Source of the DNA: JBOHHR01 sp050740975
Lineage (GTDB): Bacteria; Pseudomonadota; Gammaproteobacteria; JBOHHR01
Length of the DNA: 24,741 nt
NCBI GenBank assembly: GCA_050740975.1
Contig: JBOIEE010000356.1
Coordinates: 1 to 24,741, forward strand
Reading direction: 5' to 3'
This document shows, in pieces, positions 21,868-24,741 of the stretch. Numbering within the stretch: the stretch's first letter is position 1; every line of letters begins with the position of its first letter. Made by a program: the position numbers and the translations under genes. The notes beneath the pieces are model-generated. The model made no database searches. It was not told the DNA's origin and saw nothing but the letters and a program-made list of their open reading frames with translations.

Positions 21868-22332
21868 TTACTGCGCCTGTCCTTTGGCCTCGGACTGATA
21901 AGATCTACGCCACGTTGTTCGCTTTAGCCGCAACCCTCGGTAACCATGGACCAAATAGTCATACTTAACCGCCACCAAATAGTCCTTGACGAGCCGAAAG
22001 GTAATGACATCCGGCTTATTATAGAGGCGTCCGCTGTCTAAGCCCGTTAGGGTAACGGTTGCCGTTCTGTCACTATTTTCTTTCCAAACGCCGGTCTCTT
22101 CGATGGGGTCGTTGTTAAAGTAATTATGGATGAATTTCACGCTCCCATCCGGTTTCAGATGGAGCGTTACTCGCGATCCCGTCCCGCTTCCATCCACCGG
22201 CATAACCAAGTAGCTGCCCGCGAGCGGGGTGGCCCGTAAAGATACGGGTGAGTGGGCTTGCTTTACCTGCCCTGCACAAGGTGTTAACCCTAAAATTAAG
22301 CCAAAAATAAGGGGCCGAAAAGTATGGTTCAT
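21868..22332 (-). CDS. Small exported protein of unknown function
   Basis: The 154-residue product begins with a signal peptide ('MNHTFRPLIFGLILGLTPCAG'). The LTPC sequence resembles a lipobox, but proline before the cysteine is unusual, so lipoprotein status is uncertain. The mature part is beta-rich ('SRVTLHLKPDGSVKF', 'EETGVWKENSDRTATVTLTG') and ends in a basic segment. In outline it recalls NlpE-like or lipocalin-like envelope proteins, without a firm match. It lies downstream of phoU on the same strand, about 60 bp away, but there is no evidence that it belongs to phosphate control. Confidence 0.65.
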   Translation of the reverse strand: MNHTFRPLIFGLILGLTPCAGQVKQAHSPVSLRATPLAGSYLVMPVDGSGTGSRVTLHLKPDGSVKFIHNYFNNDPIEETGVWKENSDRTATVTLTGLDSGRLYNKPDVITFRLVKDYLVAVKYDYLVHGYRGLRLKRTTWRRSYQSEAKGQAQ

Positions 22333-22394
22333 AGGGTGGAACGTCTTGCATTAGCAACAACACGGCCGCTTCGAACGAACGCAATGACTGGGTA

Positions 22395-23117
22395 TCACCC
22401 ATTCGCTTCGTTCCCACGGCTTGCATTTGGTGCAGCGTGGTTTTCGGGATCTTCACCGGTAACTTGGTAGATCACACACTCGCACAGGTCAAGTGCGTAT
22501 TCGCCTACGCGCTCCAACGATCGGGTCGAAAGCACTACATTGACAACTTGCCCCACGTTACGTGCGTCTTCCATCAAGAATGTGCTGAGCCGTCGCAAAC
22601 AACACTGAAACTCATGCGATAATTCTTGGCGCAATGAAAGTGTGTCTTTCGCCTGCTCTAGATCACTGGCATCAAACACCTCCAACCCCGTCCTCAAGTG
22701 CGAGGCCGCGGTGCGCCCCATGGAGCAAACATCGCGCATCATAGTGTTCGGCGGTGGCGACATGCCGTGATCGAAAAACGCTAACGCCATTTGCGCCACG
22801 TTCACGCACTCACGTTCAACATGTCCCAGATCGGCTACCGCCTTGGCCATGCCGATGACAGAGCGCAGATCTTTGGCGACAGGTGCGCGGCGAGCGATAA
22901 CACGAACGATCTCATTGTCCAAGCGCTTCTCAAGCTGTTTGACCGACTCGTCTCGTTCCAGAACCCTGAGCGCCGCTGAGACTTCCCGTTCGGACAAGGC
23001 TTCCAATGTCTTGATCAGCTGATCGAGGGCTAACCCGCCTAGCTCTATCACCGATGTGTGCAGGTGGTTCAGCTCGCCGTCGTAACGCCGTGCAATGTGG
23101 CCTTCGAGTTGGTTCAT
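22395..23117 (-). CDS. phoU: Phosphate signalling protein PhoU
   Basis: PhoU links the Pst transporter to the PhoR/PhoB system and represses the phosphate regulon when phosphate is plentiful. The 240-residue product shows both three-helix PhoU repeats, with 'YDGELNHLHTSVIELGGLAL' near the start and the metal-binding-type acidic motifs 'ERDESVKQLEKRLDNE' and 'SLERVGEYALDLCECVIY'. Length is normal. It follows pstB by 87 bp, the typical pstSCAB-phoU order. Confidence 0.96.
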   Translation of the reverse strand: MNQLEGHIARRYDGELNHLHTSVIELGGLALDQLIKTLEALSEREVSAALRVLERDESVKQLEKRLDNEIVRVIARRAPVAKDLRSVIGMAKAVADLGHVERECVNVAQMALAFFDHGMSPPPNTMMRDVCSMGRTAASHLRTGLEVFDASDLEQAKDTLSLRQELSHEFQCCLRRLSTFLMEDARNVGQVVNVVLSTRSLERVGEYALDLCECVIYQVTGEDPENHAAPNASRGNEANG

Positions 23118-23204
23118 TAGGCTACCCTTCCCCCCCAGCCTGCGGGCATATAATCTCTTTGCAGGCGCTCCCTACAGCGGGTTCCCGCCGCCGACGATGC
23201 ACGG

Positions 23205-24122
23205 TCAACCGACCCGACCGGTGATGTAATCTTCGGTAAGCTTATGTCTGGGATTGGTAAAGACGTGTTCCGTGGAGCCCACCTCTATCAGATCTCCCAA
23301 ATGAAAATAAGCCGTTCGCTGGGATACCCGCGCCGCCTGTTGCATGGAGTGGGTGACGATGGCGATGGTAAAGTTCTGCCGCAGCTCATCGATGAGGTCC
23401 TCTATCTTGGCGGTGGCAATGGGGTCCAGGGCAGAACAGGGTTCATCCATTAAGATCACTTCCGGGCTGACGGCTATAGTGCGCGCAATACACAGGCGTT
23501 GCTGTTGGCCGCCCGACAGTCCCGTGCCCGGCTGATGCAGGCGGTCTTTGACCTCATCCCATAGCCCTGCTTTGGTTAAGCTGGTCTGCACGATGTGCTC
23601 CAACTCCCCCTTGTGCTGGGCCAGACCGTGGATGCGCGGCCCGTAAGCCACATTGTCGAAGATGGACTTGGGAAACGGATTGGGCTTTTGAAACACCATG
23701 CCCACCCGTGCGCGCAGCGGCACCACATCGGTCTTCTTAGCGTAGATATCCTGGCCATCCAGGTGGATCTCTCCGCTCACACGGCAATTGTCAATAGTAT
23801 CGTTCATTCGATTTAAGCAGCGCAAAAACGTAGACTTCCCGCAACCGGAGGGTCCTATCATCGCGGTCACTTCGTGTTCGCCGATGTCCAAGGAGAGATT
23901 TCTTATCGCTTGCTTATCGCCGTAATATACGTTGACGTTTCGGCAACGCATGCGCGCATTATCCACGAAAGGCTGGCCCATTGTTTCCCGGACTGTATCT
24001 TTTTTGGCAACACTTACCCTCGGCTGCTCTCTTATCAGACCAGGGGCAACAAGCGGATCATGTTCTAAAGCTGTTTGCTGCACAGGTATATCTCCAGTTT
24101 CGTTTATCTTAGGTACCCTCAC
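23205..24122 (-). CDS. pstB: Phosphate ABC transporter ATP-binding protein PstB
   Basis: PstB is the ATPase of the high-affinity phosphate importer. It has Walker A 'GPSGCGKST', the signature 'LSGGQQQRLCIARTIA', Walker B 'VILMDEPCSALDP' and the PstB-typical 'RCLNRMNDTIDNCRVSGEI'. From the GTG at 24122, which overlaps the pstA stop as GTGA, the product is 305 residues, about 45 more than usual. The extra N-terminus looks disordered. An internal ATG ('MGQPFVDNARMRCRNVNVYY') would give a standard-length protein, so the start is uncertain. Confidence 0.95.
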   Translation of the reverse strand: MRVPKINETGDIPVQQTALEHDPLVAPGLIREQPRVSVAKKDTVRETMGQPFVDNARMRCRNVNVYYGDKQAIRNLSLDIGEHEVTAMIGPSGCGKSTFLRCLNRMNDTIDNCRVSGEIHLDGQDIYAKKTDVVPLRARVGMVFQKPNPFPKSIFDNVAYGPRIHGLAQHKGELEHIVQTSLTKAGLWDEVKDRLHQPGTGLSGGQQQRLCIARTIAVSPEVILMDEPCSALDPIATAKIEDLIDELRQNFTIAIVTHSMQQAARVSQRTAYFHLGDLIEVGSTEHVFTNPRHKLTEDYITGRVG

Positions 24123-24741
24123 CAGCGCCGTTCAAAGCGCTTGCGCAAAATCACCGCGGCCGCATTCATTACCAGCAAAAATCCTAACAACACTAAGATG
24201 GCTGCGGAAGTGCGCTCGACAAAAGCGCGCTCAGCGCTGTCCGCCCACAGGTAGACCTGTACCGGAAGCACCGTCGCCGGATCTAAGGCGCCCGCCGGCA
24301 CATCCACGATAAAAGCGACCATCCCGATCATGAGCAGCGGTGCCGTTTCCCCCAGAGCATGGGCCATCCCGATGATCGTGCCCGTGAGCATGCCCGGCAT
24401 CGCCAGGGGCAACACATGGTGCGCGATGGTCTGCATCTTAGAGGCGCCCACCCCCAGCGCCGCCTCTCGAATGGAGGGAGGAACCGCCTTCAGGGCCGCG
24501 CGGCCGGAAATGATGATGATGGGCAAGGTCATCAGCGTTAGCACCAGGCCGCCTACCAAGGGAACAGAACGGGGCAAACCCATAAAATTGATGAATACCG
24601 CAAGCCCCAACAGCCCGAAGACGATGGACGGCACCGCAGCCAGGTTATTGATATTCACTTCAATCAAGTCGGTCCAGCGATTCTTGGGTGCGATCTCCTC
24701 AAGGTAAACCGCAGTAGCCACCCCAATCGGGAAGGAAAGCA
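24119..24741 (-). CDS. pstA: Phosphate ABC transporter permease PstA (5' end outside window)
   Basis: PstA is one of the two membrane subunits of the Pst phosphate importer. The visible 207 codons continue to the window edge, where they read 'LSFPIGVATAVYLEEIAPKN', the conserved permease stretch, so the true start is beyond 24741. Further signs are 'NINNLAAVPSIVFGLLGLAV', the EAA-loop text 'IREAALGVGASKMQTIAHHV' and several hydrophobic segments. The end ('RKRFERRW') overlaps the pstB start. Confidence 0.95.
   Translation of the reverse strand, partial: LSFPIGVATAVYLEEIAPKNRWTDLIEVNINNLAAVPSIVFGLLGLAVFINFMGLPRSVPLVGGLVLTLMTLPIIIISGRAALKAVPPSIREAALGVGASKMQTIAHHVLPLAMPGMLTGTIIGMAHALGETAPLLMIGMVAFIVDVPAGALDPATVLPVQVYLWADSAERAFVERTSAAILVLLGFLLVMNAAAVILRKRFERRW

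Overview
The window looks like a chromosome segment of a gammaproteobacterium (lineage below class not assignable by eye) carrying one integrated mobile element of about 9 kb. The strongest hint is the minus-strand cluster rnr-rlmB-rpsF-rpsR-rplI-dnaB-alr-radA, which has the gene order and the tight start/stop overlaps seen in many gammaproteobacteria.

Layout. Positions 227-1348 encode a baeRF-family (archaeo-eukaryotic release-factor-like) protein, convergent with the cluster. Positions 1509-9924 (minus strand) hold radA, alr, dnaB, rplI, rpsR, rpsF, rlmB and rnr. A well-formed promoter and a hairpin leader, a candidate S6:S18 autoregulatory site, sit before rpsF. tRNA-Leu(CAG) starts only a few tens of bases from rnr on the other strand, and its promoter overlaps the rnr start. 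gltX follows, then a 169-bp palindromic MITE-like element, tRNA-Ala(GGC) and tRNA-Glu(TTC).

Mobile element, 12005-21093. The 3' part of tRNA-Glu is repeated perfectly (50 bp) at 21044-21093, so the element used this tRNA gene as its attachment site. A tyrosine integrase reads inward from the right end. Matching bipartite repeats lie just inside both ends and look like integrase arm sites. Behind the integrase come a RelB/RelE-type toxin-antitoxin pair, an unknown gene broken at a G7 tract, an AlpA-like HTH gene, a DUF3987/YfjI-like gene and a zinc-ribbon protein. The left third carries a divergent pair that looks like defence cargo. One gene encodes a DUF4062-like domain joined to an OST-HTH (LOTUS) RNA-binding domain. 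The other is a large gene with a Cap4/DUF4297-like nuclease, a P-loop NTPase, two S1 RNA-binding domains and four tryptophan repeats of exactly 39 residues. An RNA-binding module on both partners is unusual and is the most interesting signal here. The large gene is broken just after its Walker A motif and the small one seems to have lost its 3' end next to a decayed transposase, so this copy is probably a fossil of the system.

Right of the element the chromosome resumes with a membrane-anchored SNase-family nuclease, a small exported protein, and the phosphate genes phoU, pstB and pstA (pstA cut by the window edge). All functions come from reading translated sequence; no database search was possible.
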